Below are positions 51,255 to 60,566 of a DNA stretch of 64,000 bases, in pieces. Position 1 is the first letter of the stretch. Each line of letters opens with the position of its first letter. Source of the DNA: Phycisphaerae bacterium. GTDB taxonomy: Bacteria; Planctomycetota; Phycisphaerae; UBA1845. The position numbers and the translations under genes are program-made. The notes under the pieces are model-generated. The model made no database searches. It saw only the letters and a list, made by a program, of their open reading frames with translations, and was not told the origin of the DNA. The stretch covers positions 256,937 to 320,936 of the forward strand of contig JAJDEB010000008.1 of NCBI GenBank assembly GCA_029260015.1, given 5' to 3'.

Positions 51255-51755
51255 ATCTGCGATTGCCTTAAGACAGCCAGCCACCTTGGCCTGAGGACTG
51301 CCGATCGCCGAAGCAAGTCGACGACCAGGACCCCAGATCAGACCGGCGACATCGCCTAAAATCTCGAAGCGACTCTTCATCTTCGAGAGATCATGCACCG
51401 ACATCAGCACTTCGTCACCATCGAGTACCGCGTCCTTGAGTTGGACCTGCTTGAACTCTTTGGCAAAATCGACAAGCTTCTTCGCCACATCAATGATCGA
51501 ATCATCTGCCGTCACCAACGCACACGGACCCGTCAGTGATTCGCCCAAACTTTTGAGCGGTGTATCCGCGAAGGCGCGACGGGCAAGGCTGTTCTTGACG
51601 ATCTCAACACGACCGTTTGACTCGCGGATTTTCTCCCGAAGCTTCTCGGTATCGGCGACATTCAAACCGGTCAGGTCCACCACGCAGGCGCTATCCACAC
51701 CGTCATAGCGATTCTTGAGGTAACTCATCAGCATCGATTTTAGTGGCTTACTCAT
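51249..51755 (-). CDS. rplJ: 50S ribosomal protein L10
   Basis: The 168-residue product matches L10: MSKPLKSMLMSYLKNRYDGVDSACVVDLTGLNVADTEKLREKIRESNG, then VKNSLARRAF and the C-terminal helix that binds L12 dimers (LGDVAGLIWGPGRRLASAIGSPQAKVAGCLKAIADK). L10 with L12 usually represses its own operon by binding the leader. The leader here has repeated segments (51765-51810) and a CGCAGA/TCTGCG hairpin (51872-51889). The ATG at 51755 follows GGAACACAAAG. Confidence 0.95.
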   Translation of the reverse strand: MSKPLKSMLMSYLKNRYDGVDSACVVDLTGLNVADTEKLREKIRESNGRVEIVKNSLARRAFADTPLKSLGESLTGPCALVTADDSIIDVAKKLVDFAKEFKQVQLKDAVLDGDEVLMSVHDLSKMKSRFEILGDVAGLIWGPGRRLASAIGSPQAKVAGCLKAIADK

Positions 51756-51764
51756 CTTTGTGTT

Positions 51765-51810
51765 CCAGGCTGCTGTGTTTCAAGCTGCTGTAATTCAGAC
51801 TGCTCTATGA
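51765..51810 (-). repeat. Three tandem 15-16-nt units in the rplJ leader
   Basis: CCAGGCTGCTGTGTTT (51765-51780), CAAGCTGCTGTAATT (51781-51795) and CAGACTGCTCTATGA (51796-51810) are imperfect tandem copies, written on the plus strand. They lie immediately upstream of the rplJ start codon, in the region where L10-L12 usually binds its message. They could be duplicated binding sites or neutral slippage. Confidence 0.65.
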
Positions 51811-51907
51811 CAGACTTTTTTTCCAGATCAATCAATTCGATCTTAGTGAATCAATTCTAAATTCTAAGTGCCGCAGACTTTACTCTGCGTCTTGTACTTC
51901 GATACAC

Positions 51908-52636
51908 TTAGAGTGCACTCACATCAATCTTCACACCCGGCGTTCGCGTACCGCTGATAACAACGTTCTTCAAATAGGTGCCCTTTGACGTCGCCGGTTT
52001 CAACTTCACCATGCGACCGATAGCGGCTTCGATGTTCTCAGTCAGGTCTTCAACGCTGAAGTTCGTTTTACCGACGGCCATGTGAACATTGCCACCAGCG
52101 TCATTGCGGAACTCAAGCTTTCCTGCCACGTATTCAGCCACCGCGTTGGCCACTTCCGGTGTGACCGTTCCAGCTTTGGGCGTGGGCATCTTGCCTTGCG
52201 GGCCCAATACGCGACCAAGCTTTCCGACCTTACCCATCATCGACGGGTGGGCAACAGCCACATCGAAATCGAGCCACCCTTTGGACACCTTGTCGACGAG
52301 TTCGTCACCGCCAGCTTCAGTGGCACCAGCTTTTTTGGCAGCTTCGATCAACTCGCCATCACAGAATGCAATGACGCGGTTGGTCTTGCCGATGCCCTTG
52401 GGCAAAGCAATCGAACCACGGAGCATTTGATCGGCCTGCTTTGGATCGATTCCGAGGTTCATCACCAGATCGACCGTCTGCGGATTGTCCTTACGCGAGC
52501 GACCATTCTTGTAGGAACGGTTGCTCTTGATTTCGGACATCTCCTTAACCTTGGCGACGGCTTTTGCGCAAGGCAATGAATCCTCGCCTCCGCGAGCCTC
52601 TTCCTGCTTCTTATAACGAATGTTTGTATTCGGCAT
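51908..52636 (-). CDS. rplA: 50S ribosomal protein L1
   Basis: The 242-residue product has L1 features: KNGRSRKDNPQTVDLVMNLGIDPKQADQMLRGSIALPKGIGK, MMGKVGKLGRVLGPQGKMPTPKAGTV and the C-terminal GTYLKNVVISGTRTPGVKID. It forms the L1 stalk near the ribosome exit site. AAGGTGGG lies about 8 nt before the ATG. The first 40 residues, with QEEARGGEDS, are a little longer than usual. It follows rplK by 113 nt. Confidence 0.95.
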   Translation of the reverse strand: MPNTNIRYKKQEEARGGEDSLPCAKAVAKVKEMSEIKSNRSYKNGRSRKDNPQTVDLVMNLGIDPKQADQMLRGSIALPKGIGKTNRVIAFCDGELIEAAKKAGATEAGGDELVDKVSKGWLDFDVAVAHPSMMGKVGKLGRVLGPQGKMPTPKAGTVTPEVANAVAEYVAGKLEFRNDAGGNVHMAVGKTNFSVEDLTENIEAAIGRMVKLKPATSKGTYLKNVVISGTRTPGVKIDVSAL

Positions 52637-52680
52637 CGATTACCCACCTTATTGACTGTCTTAGAATAGATCAGCCAACG

Positions 52681-52702
52681 CACTTCAAAGTCATTTCAAA
52701 GA
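52681..52702 (-). repeat. Tandem duplication in the rplA-rplK spacer
   Basis: CACTTCAAAGT (52681-52691) is followed by CATTTCAAAGA (52692-52702), an imperfect 11-nt tandem pair in the 113-bp spacer. Confidence 0.5.
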
Positions 52703-52749
52703 ATTCCAGGGTAGCACGCCAGTGCAATGCTCACCCCTAAAAATACCGG

Positions 52750-53175
52750 CTAACCCGAAATCTCAATACCCATGGAACGCGCCGTGCCCGCGACTACTCT
52801 TTCAGCGGCTTCGACGGTATTGGCGTTGAGTTCCGGAAGTTTCGTTTCAGCAATCTCGCGTAACTGCGCCTTGGATATCGATCCCACTTTTTCCTTATTG
52901 GGAACACCGCTGCCCTTGGCAACCTTGGCTGCATCCTTAATCAGGATGGCGGCTGGCGGACTCTTAACTTCAAACGAGAAACTGCGATCACCATAAACCG
53001 AAATCACCACGGTGACCGGCATACCGTTCAGGTCGGCTGTCTGGGCATTGAACTGCTGAACGAACTGCCCAATGTTGACACCGTGCTGTCCCAGGGCAGG
53101 ACCAATCGGTGGCGCAGGAGTTGCCTGCCCACCCGGCGCTTGAAGCTTGATTGTTCCCGTGATTTCTTTTGCCAT
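52750..53175 (-). CDS. rplK: 50S ribosomal protein L11
   Basis: The 141-residue product matches L11: [48 protein letters not shown], and the C-terminal rRNA-binding domain with [46 protein letters not shown]. It binds the GTPase-associated centre. Normal length. It follows nusG by 94 nt; the pair nusG-rplK-rplA is conserved in bacteria. Confidence 0.97.
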   Translation of the reverse strand: MAKEITGTIKLQAPGGQATPAPPIGPALGQHGVNIGQFVQQFNAQTADLNGMPVTVVISVYGDRSFSFEVKSPPAAILIKDAAKVAKGSGVPNKEKVGSISKAQLREIAETKLPELNANTVEAAERVVAGTARSMGIEISG

Positions 53176-53269
53176 CGAATAAGTCTCTCAAACTTGCGAA
53201 CAGTGCATCTCAGCCCAAAAGCACGTCAAATAAAACACGCCTCGGCCCGATTGCCGTTGATAATCTTAC

Positions 53270-54001
53270 TTACGCTTCACGTTCCAACTGCCAGTATTCA
53301 ACATCAACCGGGGTTGAACGTCCGAAGATTTCTACAATCACCGTCACCATACCGCGCTTCTCATCGAGCGAATCAACATCGCCCTCGAAGTTTTCAAAGC
53401 TGCCAGCCGTGATCTTGACGTGATCGCCCTTCTTGAAATTCAAACCGCTCAATGACGGTGTTTCTTCTGCTTCTTGTGATGCGGCTAACATTCCCTCGAT
53501 CTCGTGATCAGGCATCGGGGTTGGCTTGCCGTCTGACCCGATGAAGTCGCCCACACCGGTCGTTTCTTTGACCATGAACCAGACGTCTTCCGGAATTGCG
53601 CCATCGTCCTCACAGGACATTTCGACGAATACATATCCCGGGTAGAGGTTGCGTTTATGAACCTTCGCCACCCCGCCCTTCATCCGGCGTTCTTTAATGG
53701 TCGGGACCAGAATACGATTGACAATCGTGTCGAGCCCTTCGATCTTGATCTTGCGCTCCAATGCGTCGCGAACGTATTCTTCCTTGTTGGAAGCGACCCG
53801 CAGCACATACCAGTTCATACCCGGCTTGCACAGGGGTTCTTTAGGCGGACCTCCAACATCGCCAGGCGTCGGCGGACCAGCAGAATCACTTGATCCACCA
53901 GTGTCACCGGCACCAGCCGACGCATCCGCAGCAACAGCATCGGCTTGACCTTCGGCCGTGTCGGTAGTCTCGTCAGTTCTGTCGGTACTATTGGTACTCA
54001 T
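53270..54001 (-). CDS. nusG: Transcription termination/antitermination factor NusG, with long acidic N-terminal extension
   Basis: The NusG core begins near residue 60 with GMNWYVLRVASNKEEYVRDALERKI, followed by GYVFVEMSCEDDG, VWFMVKETTGVGDFIG and the KOW motif KKGDHVKITAGSFENFEGDV. Ahead of it lies about 60 residues of low-complexity D/A/G/T/S sequence not found in typical NusG. The ATG at 54001 (MSTNSTDRTDE) is used; another ATG at 54046 adds 15 residues but lies in a repeat. The product couples RNA polymerase to Rho or the ribosome. secE is 131 nt upstream. Confidence 0.93.
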   Translation of the reverse strand: MSTNSTDRTDETTDTAEGQADAVAADASAGAGDTGGSSDSAGPPTPGDVGGPPKEPLCKPGMNWYVLRVASNKEEYVRDALERKIKIEGLDTIVNRILVPTIKERRMKGGVAKVHKRNLYPGYVFVEMSCEDDGAIPEDVWFMVKETTGVGDFIGSDGKPTPMPDHEIEGMLAASQEAEETPSLSGLNFKKGDHVKITAGSFENFEGDVDSLDEKRGMVTVIVEIFGRSTPVDVEYWQLEREA

Positions 54002-54044
54002 CAAAACCGTCTTTTCCGAAGTTTCCCAATCAAATGCGTCACTC

Positions 54045-54104
54045 ATTGACGCAAAGCCTTATTGACGCATCAGCTTATTACCGCTGACATTGGCGCATCA
54101 CCTT
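54045..54104. repeat. Four 12-16-nt tandem units upstream of nusG
   Basis: ATTGACGCAAAGCCTT (54045-54060), ATTGACGCATCAGCTT (54061-54076), ATTACCGCTGAC (54077-54088) and ATTGGCGCATCACCTT (54089-54104) repeat in tandem in the nusG-secE spacer. Confidence 0.7.
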
Positions 54105-54132
54105 CTCGACCAAACGCCAGTGTTCTAGCACG

Positions 54133-54570
54133 TCACAGCTTCAACACATCAATCGCCATGAAGAAGTACTGGAAGATCTTATCCACGACAAACAGCGCAG
54201 CCGCCGTCAGAATCGTCACCAGAATCACGACCTTGGTCGCTGCGATAATTTCTTTCTTTGTCGTCCAGTTGACCTTTTTCATTTCGCCGTCGGTGGCGAT
54301 CAGAAAGTCACAACTGGGACGCTTCACATTGATGAGCCAGTGAAGGACAGCTAGTAATAGCACGATGACGAGAACGGGAACACCGGTCTTAATCCATAGA
54401 CCCGGGGTCCAATCCTGATCAAAGTTGAGATTCTCGTAGATGAAGTTGCCAAGGCCCAATACAAGGATGGCACCACCGATCGCAGTGCCAAGTCTCGTGT
54501 AATAGCCTTGCCCCTTCTTATAGATGTCGATAAAGGACTGGCCCTTACCCGTCTTGGGAACATCAGCCAT
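54133..54570 (-). CDS. secE: Preprotein translocase subunit SecE, three-helix form
   Basis: The 145-residue product has two N-terminal hydrophobic helices (about residues 24-45 and 60-85) and the conserved SecE C-terminal region EMKKVNWTTKKEIIAATKVVILVTILTAAALFVVDKIFQYFF. The KVNWTTKKE amphipathic stretch is the SecE signature. CTGGAG lies about 10 nt before the ATG at 54570; 54588 would add six residues. It clamps SecY in the membrane. Between tRNA-Trp and nusG is the conserved position. Confidence 0.92.
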   Translation of the reverse strand: MADVPKTGKGQSFIDIYKKGQGYYTRLGTAIGGAILVLGLGNFIYENLNFDQDWTPGLWIKTGVPVLVIVLLLAVLHWLINVKRPSCDFLIATDGEMKKVNWTTKKEIIAATKVVILVTILTAAALFVVDKIFQYFFMAIDVLKL

Positions 54571-54660
54571 TGAATGACACTCCAGCAACCTTTCGCCCTA
54601 CAACCTTCAGGCGACTCTATATCATGACAGCCCGCCAGCAACATAGGGCGGACACCGTGA

Positions 54661-54700
54661 ACCTTCGAGGCAAACCTTCGTGGCAAACCTTCGAAGGCAG
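54661..54700. repeat. Three 13-nt tandem units between secE and tRNA-Trp
   Basis: ACCTTCGAGGCAA, ACCTTCGTGGCAA and ACCTTCGAAGGCA follow one another (54661-54699) in the spacer before the tRNA gene. Confidence 0.7.
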
Positions 54701-54727
54701 CCGAACCCACGATTCAGCCGAAGCGAT

Positions 54728-54800
54728 CAGGAGCGGAGGGAATCGAACCCCCAACCGCCGGTTTTGGAAACCGGTGCTCTGCCAATTGAGCTACGCTCCT
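54728..54800 (-). tRNA. tRNA-Trp (anticodon CCA)
   Basis: Read on the minus strand: acceptor AGGAGCG/CGCTCCT with discriminator G, D-arm GCTCAATTGGCAGAGC, anticodon stem CCGGT/ACCGG-like with loop TTCCAAA (anticodon CCA), and TΨC arm GGGGTTCGATTCCC. The 3' CCA is not encoded. It lies between rpmG and secE in the usual tuf-tRNA-Trp-secE order. Confidence 0.95.
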
Positions 54801-54901
54801 TCGGCGGGGACTTCTACCTCAACGCCGATGCCCGTAGCGAAAACGCCACGGTTGTCGCCCGCTCACACGGACCACCCGCACCTGGCGATCAGCCGACCGA
54901 T

Positions 54902-55069
54902 CTACTTCCGCTTGATCTTGTGAACCGTACGTCGCCTCAAACGTGGCGAGTACTTTTTCAACGTGAACTTCGGCACACCACCCTGCACATTGACTGACGT
55001 ACGGTAATTCAAGTCGCCCGTTTCAGTGCATTGCAGCCAAACGTGTTCTCGTTTTTGACTCTTTGCCAC
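54902..55069 (-). CDS. rpmG: 50S ribosomal protein L33
   Basis: A 55-residue frame with a GTG start at 55069 encodes MAKSQKREHVWLQC...NYRTSVN...KKYSPRLRRRTVHKIKRK, a clear L33 with the EYxxLxCTExxxxNYxTxxN-like core and basic end. It has a single cysteine instead of the four zinc ligands, so it is the zinc-free (C-minus) form. GGAGG lies 9 nt upstream of GTG. It is between tuf and tRNA-Trp, the expected position. Confidence 0.92.
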   Translation of the reverse strand: MAKSQKREHVWLQCTETGDLNYRTSVNVQGGVPKFTLKKYSPRLRRRTVHKIKRK

Positions 55070-55170
55070 GTCCTAACGCCTCCAACCAAAACGCTTTTCG
55101 CCAATCCAACTACCGGCGATCCGCGATCAAACTTCATATCCACAAGGGCGAAAACCAATTCCACCCCTGA

Positions 55171-55200
55171 TTCATATCACACTTGTTCATATCAACACTT
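55171..55200. repeat. Tandem 15-nt duplication after tuf
   Basis: TTCATATCACACTTG (55171-55185) and TTCATATCAACACTT (55186-55200) are imperfect tandem copies in the tuf-rpmG spacer. Confidence 0.6.
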
Positions 55201-55226
55201 TGCCAAGCTGCCACTCGAGGATCCTG

Positions 55227-56432
<1,206 letters not shown>

Positions 56433-56649
56433 CGTAGATGATCCTCCAGTTCTGCGTGACAGAGCGACTTTCCAATGTCGCCCGAATCAATTCGTTCCAT
56501 TCGCTCTAAGCGAATTCGGTTTCAGTTATATGTTCTTGGCAATCGCTGCCTCGCCGATCTCGCTCTCGTTCATAAAACCGAAAGCATTCATTGGCGACCA
56601 CCGATGCACGACGTTTCTTCTGCGACGCAATCTATTTAGACAGCTTCCG

Positions 56650-56684
56650 ACCCATCCCGACAGGCCAACCCATCCCGACAGGAC

Positions 56685-56685
<1 letters not shown>
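56650..56685. repeat. Tandem 18-nt duplication between tuf and tRNA-Thr
   Basis: ACCCATCCCGACAGGCCA (56650-56667) and ACCCATCCCGACAGGACA (56668-56685) are near-identical and end next to the tRNA-Thr 3' end. Confidence 0.75.
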
Positions 56686-56756
<71 letters not shown>

Positions 56757-56957
56757 GATGCTGCGCATCAGACGATCAGGGCGACAGTCCATACTGGGCA
56801 ACTGTCCAAACGCCACAGCGATCCGGGCCGTTTCGTAGAACGAAAATACGCCAACTGTAGCGGGTGGTTTTAAACCAGCCCCGCGACACGGAAGTCCAAT
56901 AGATTCCAAGGTTTATGAGCCTTTTGCAACCGCGCAGACTTCCCTTGGAGCGTCGCC
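56757..56957 (-). other. Leader of the tRNA-Thr/tuf transcript
   Basis: About 195 nt lie between the promoter and the tRNA. TGGTTT-T-AAACCA forms a small palindrome near 56866-56878. No gene is seen in it. Confidence 0.4.
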
Positions 56958-56985
56958 AGTATAGACATCTACTATACCTTGTCAA
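56958..56985 (-). promoter_or_regulatory. Consensus promoter for tRNA-Thr-tuf-secE-nusG
   Basis: On the minus strand a perfect TTGACA (56980-56985) and TATACT (56958-56963) are separated by 16 bp. It is the same as the promoter at 10610-10637 and precedes stable-RNA and EF-Tu genes, as expected for a strong growth promoter. Confidence 0.85.
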
Positions 56986-57224
56986 ACCGGAAAATCCGCA
57001 GTGATTGGCCGTTCTAACCAACTTCGTTTCGGGTCACACAAGGCGACTTCAGAACAGTTTCCAAGGTCGAATTCAAGACGTCAATTCACGTGCCAACCAA
57101 CCAAACCATTGTAGTCCCGATCCCGCCGAGTTACACTGTCAGTGAAACTGTGCTGACCCGAGCCCAACCGCAATGAGTTTCCGAGCTGACGCCGCGATCC
57201 ACCCCCATACCCGCATGAGGTCCT
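56986..57224. other. Spacer between the tuf promoter and the Wzz-like gene
   Basis: About 240 bp without a supported gene. A CACTG/CAGTG hairpin lies near 57132-57142. The plus-strand promoter of the downstream gene should be here, but I cannot name one. Confidence 0.4.
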
Positions 57225-59225
57225 GTGAAAAAAACGCATCGACCAAAAAATGCACAACGCCCCGTCTTGTTGAGTGCCCAACGGATGCCTGAGAATCCAC
57301 GTCCCAACGGCAAGGGACCACGCGTCCGTCCCGAATTCGGCGAACCAACTCGCGTTCCTCCGGCTGATGGCAGCGATCCGGTACCCGAGCAATCGCCGTT
57401 GAAGTCTCGTCCGCCTCGCGGAGGAAAGCTCCGCTTGATTTCACTGATCACGATTCCGATAGCAGCCGCCGCATGTGCTGCCTATTTCAACCCTCCACAG
57501 TATGGCGGCGGAGCATCTTTGCGGATTGAGGATTCCTCCAGCGCCATAACGGGCAAGCCAATTCGCAGAGCGACAAGTGAAGTCCTTGCGTCCATCCGCA
57601 GCGTCTTTCTCGAATCGGCGTGGACAGAGGCCAAGAACCGTGATGACATGCCCCCACTCGAATTGGACCAGACGCCCGCAAAAGCAACGCCATCTCAAAA
57701 GAATCCGCCAGCAGATGCGGTGATCCAGGTCGTCTCGACGGACCGTCAAGCGATTCAATCGTTTATCACCGCGATGGATCGCCGGTTCCAAACTGAATAT
57801 GAGGCTATGAAAACCCGCGAAACCGAGCGGCAGGAAAGCCAAAGGCTTTTCTTGGAAGGCCAAATCCTGGAGTTTTCGACGATTCTTGAAAGCCTGATTT
57901 TATTGCATGGTAAGGATATTCCGAATCCGATGGACGCGAGCGTGGCCGGTGGATTGTCGGATGGCGATTCTGAATTTGGCGACCCCCAAGTGGGGACGAC
58001 GAGTTGGTCGCTCAATGAAGGGTTCCGCCGCCACTGGAAGCGCCTGCATCGAACCCGCTCAAGGTATATGGGCCAACGGATGGAACTGCTCGAAACGCAA
58101 AGGCAACTTGACGAACTACTCCAAACACCTCCGCCCGCAACGGCCATCATCGAGCCGGAAGATCGGGCGAAAGCCTACAACGCACACACCGTCCTCAATG
58201 GTGATCTCAGTCAACTTAAAGATCACCTCGAAGATGTCCGCCGAGCGATGTCCAAAATCTATTCCCGAGCGGACCATCCGCTACAGCAAGTTCTAGAGTC
58301 TTTGAAGACGATCAAGGAATGCGCCAAAGGCTCCGACGCCTCCAAGCTTTCCAGTGAGAAGCGCCTGGCCCTTGACCGCCTTTCTGAAACAACGACCGAC
58401 CTGGATCTGTTCGCTTCAGGATTCGCCCAGGACTGGAACGGGGGCTTCACAATTCTCGCCAATCAGCCAATCGATCCAGCCAAGCACGATGTTCTCGATT
58501 TTCACGACGAGATTGCCACCAAGGCTTCTGATTATGGTTTCAAAGCTGGACTCTTGATTGACAAATTGAAACTGCAACTGCGCGCCTTCAGCGAAGCCGG
58601 TTCCGACAGCGCCAAGGGCCATTTTCAAACCGCAACGCTGACACGCGAAATCAACGCGTTGGCTGATTCGCAAGCCCGCTTCATCATCGCAGCCAACGCC
58701 CTGCGCGACCCCAACGAATTCCTGCTCGATGCAGCACTTCGCAGTTCACGCGGGTTGTCACAACGAAGCTCACTGATTATCAAAGAGATCGAAGAAGTGC
58801 TGGAAGTACAAGCCCGACAGCGCGCATTCGATGAACGTCAGCGAAAGATCGATTCGCTGACCAAGAGCGTTGGGATCCTGCGAACTGCCACCGACGAAAT
58901 CGCCGGAACGATGATCGAAACACTGTCAAAAATGCAGGACGACAAGAACGACACCAACACTTATTTAGACCAAGTATTTGAGTTGGAAACGACAAGTGCC
59001 AAACGGCAATTCCTTGAGCAACAAATCAATCGCATCCAGGTTCAGTTAAAGGAAATCGAGGAGAACCCCGCCGCTCTACAGTTTCCCAAGAGGGTGGCTG
59101 TCGATGCGCACTTTGTCAGCAAACGTCCGAAAAACCTCGTCAATTTGATCACCGCAATTCTCGCTGCGTGGGGTACTTGCTTCATCGGCGTTCTCGGAAT
59201 CAGCCGGATGGCCCGGCGAAACTGA
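57225..59225 (+). CDS. Wzz/GumC-like membrane coiled-coil protein
   Basis: The 666-residue product has a Pro/Arg-rich cytosolic N-terminus, one transmembrane helix (about residues 72-90: LISLITIPIAAAACAAYF), a long charged, mainly helical periplasmic part with coiled-coil stretches, and a second transmembrane helix near the C-terminus (NLVNLITAILAAWGTCFIGVLG). This two-helix flanked coiled coil is the layout of polysaccharide co-polymerases (Wzz) and GumC-type proteins. It lacks a C-terminal tyrosine kinase domain and there are no polymer genes nearby. GTG start at 57225 with GAGG upstream. A terminator follows. Confidence 0.65.
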   Translation: MKKTHRPKNAQRPVLLSAQRMPENPRPNGKGPRVRPEFGEPTRVPPADGSDPVPEQSPLKSRPPRGGKLRLISLITIPIAAAACAAYFNPPQYGGGASLRIEDSSSAITGKPIRRATSEVLASIRSVFLESAWTEAKNRDDMPPLELDQTPAKATPSQKNPPADAVIQVVSTDRQAIQSFITAMDRRFQTEYEAMKTRETERQESQRLFLEGQILEFSTILESLILLHGKDIPNPMDASVAGGLSDGDSEFGDPQVGTTSWSLNEGFRRHWKRLHRTRSRYMGQRMELLETQRQLDELLQTPPPATAIIEPEDRAKAYNAHTVLNGDLSQLKDHLEDVRRAMSKIYSRADHPLQQVLESLKTIKECAKGSDASKLSSEKRLALDRLSETTTDLDLFASGFAQDWNGGFTILANQPIDPAKHDVLDFHDEIATKASDYGFKAGLLIDKLKLQLRAFSEAGSDSAKGHFQTATLTREINALADSQARFIIAANALRDPNEFLLDAALRSSRGLSQRSSLIIKEIEEVLEVQARQRAFDERQRKIDSLTKSVGILRTATDEIAGTMIETLSKMQDDKNDTNTYLDQVFELETTSAKRQFLEQQINRIQVQLKEIEENPAALQFPKRVAVDAHFVSKRPKNLVNLITAILAAWGTCFIGVLGISRMARRN

Positions 59226-59246
59226 TCGATCCAAGCGAGTCGTATC

Positions 59247-59270
59247 GATTGAGGTTGGCCTCAATCTTTT
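59247..59270 (+). terminator. Intrinsic terminator after the Wzz-like gene
   Basis: GATTGAGG-TTGG-CCTCAATC (59247-59266) is an 8-bp stem with a 4-nt loop followed by TTTT. It lies 22 nt after the stop codon. Confidence 0.8.
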
Positions 59271-59682
59271 CGCAACCCACCCAAGTTTCCTGACATTACG
59301 CCCCATATTGTTTTCCCATTCGCTTTTGAACACCCAACGTGACAGAAAAAACTCGCGCGCATGTTGCACGCGATTACCGGACTGGGTTCCACTGTTGATA
59401 GACGCACGAGCTAAATAAGCAGGTACCTGTTATTTGCCGATCTTCACTTACCACAATCTTGCCTTTGACATGGCTGTGACCAAGTGACTTGGGCAATGTT
59501 TTGGACTAGTATTTCACAGTGTAGGACATCGATGATTTGTAACGAGGTGCGGTGATGCGTCTCGGGTGGAGTCGCCCAACGACGAAGTCACCGTTTTTTT
59601 GAAGCGACCACGACTGGGTCGCCCGCTGAGTGCTGAATGGCCTCTGCGATGCCCAACAGGCAATCGCCAAAGGAGTTGGCTC
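59271..59682. other. Region upstream of csrA
   Basis: About 410 bp without a supported gene. A TTGACA occurs at 59465-59470 without a matching -10. GCGACC/GGTCGC hairpin arms lie at 59603-59608 and 59616-59621. The open frame running back from csrA to 59566 has no family character. Confidence 0.4.
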
Positions 59683-59907
59683 ATGCTTGTCTTATCACGT
59701 CAACGCGATCAATCCATTATGATCGGAGATGACATCGAAATCACCATTGTTGACGTGCGTGGCGACAAGGTCCGCGTGGGCATCAATGCACCGCGCCAAG
59801 TCTCGGTTCATCGCAAAGAAGTCTACGAGGCCATCCGCCGCGAAAACGAGGAAAGCGCTTCTGCCGAAAAGCCTAACGGCCCCCAATCCAAACAAGCCGG
59901 CCAATGA
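59683..59907 (+). CDS. csrA: Carbon storage regulator CsrA
   Basis: The 74-residue product reads [25 protein letters not shown] with [18 protein letters not shown], the full CsrA core, plus a short polar tail. It binds GGA-containing leaders and represses or stabilises messages. The ATG at 59683 has AAGGAG eight nt upstream; that site itself contains GGA, so self-control is possible. In some bacteria CsrA sits with flagellar genes; none is next to it here. Confidence 0.95.
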   Translation: MLVLSRQRDQSIMIGDDIEITIVDVRGDKVRVGINAPRQVSVHRKEVYEAIRRENEESASAEKPNGPQSKQAGQ

Positions 59908-59925
59908 CCCCTGCTTGAATGCGAG

Positions 59926-60043
59926 CCGACGCCCCAAACCGTCGGTTCAAATCGCACCCTGACCGCATCTGGGCGGTCTTGACTTCGATTCACCACAAAC
60001 TAAGCTACCGGTCACAGGTCGCAGATACAGGTAACTGTCTGCG
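59926..60043 (+). other. Three hairpins after csrA
   Basis: CCGACG/CGTCGG (59926-59931/59940-59945), GACCGC/GCGGTC (59961-59966/59973-59978) and CGCAG-ATACAG/CTGT-CTGCG (60020-60030/60035-60043) follow csrA in a 440-bp gap. None has a T-run. Together they suggest a structured RNA or csrA 3' end; the loops lack GGA, so a CsrA sponge is not supported. No gene is seen in the gap. Confidence 0.35.
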
Positions 60044-60175
60044 TACCTTGGGTTTTGCGCTCATTGGGGCAGTCGTCTAGGGCTGAATTTCCGTTGCGAT
60101 GGGGATTCCGGCCTGATTCGCTCTGGGTGGTCTTCTACGCGGCCGACCATTCATGCCTCTGTGCAAAACGATGCC

Positions 60176-60210
60176 GCGTCACGTCTTAAACCGTGACGCC
60201 ATTTTGTCTT
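60176..60210 (+). terminator. Probable intrinsic terminator upstream of tRNA-Gln
   Basis: GCGTCACG-TCTTAAAC-CGTGACGC is an 8-bp perfect stem (60176-60199) followed by CATTTTGTCTT. It may end a transcript starting at or after csrA. Confidence 0.6.
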
Positions 60211-60350
60211 ATAGAATTGGTTCGTCGCGGATGCACGAGACCTGACCAAGGCTTGCCCTTGATACCACCAGTTGATCCGGTGGTCTCAAATCTAATGCAT
60301 AGGTTTGGGCAAATGCATAGGGTTGGCCTGTCCGAAAGTCGTTTTCGGTA

Positions 60351-60421
60351 AACCCGATGGTGTAATGGTAACACAACAGGTTTTGGTCCTGTCGTTCCAG
60401 GTTCGAGTCCTGGTCGGGTTG
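60351..60421 (+). tRNA. tRNA-Gln (anticodon TTG)
   Basis: Acceptor AACCCGA/TCGGGTT (60351-60357 and 60414-60420) with discriminator G, D-arm with GTGTAATGGTAACAC, anticodon stem ACAGG/CCTGT with loop TTTTGGT (anticodon TTG), and TΨC arm CCAGGTTCGAGTCCTGG. No encoded CCA. A promoter could not be assigned with confidence. Confidence 0.95.
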
Positions 60422-60566
60422 TCTCCTGTCTCGCTTTCATGACCAACGAATAGTTTCTCTCGTCGCGGAGTTTTTCGACGCCGTGACGAACGAAAAATCC
60501 TCAGGCAGTTGGGGCGTGTTGTTTGTCTATCCCGGCTGACCGTATTGGTGAAGGACTTTCTGCACC

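Noticed and set aside
57487..57863. Antisense frames within the Wzz-like gene
   Set aside because: No start signals or family motifs; the plus-strand frame is long and continuous.
59603..59621. GCGACC/GGTCGC hairpin next to a T-run upstream of csrA
   Set aside because: The T-run lies before the stem on the plus strand and the minus strand reads A-rich after it, so it is not a terminator in either direction.
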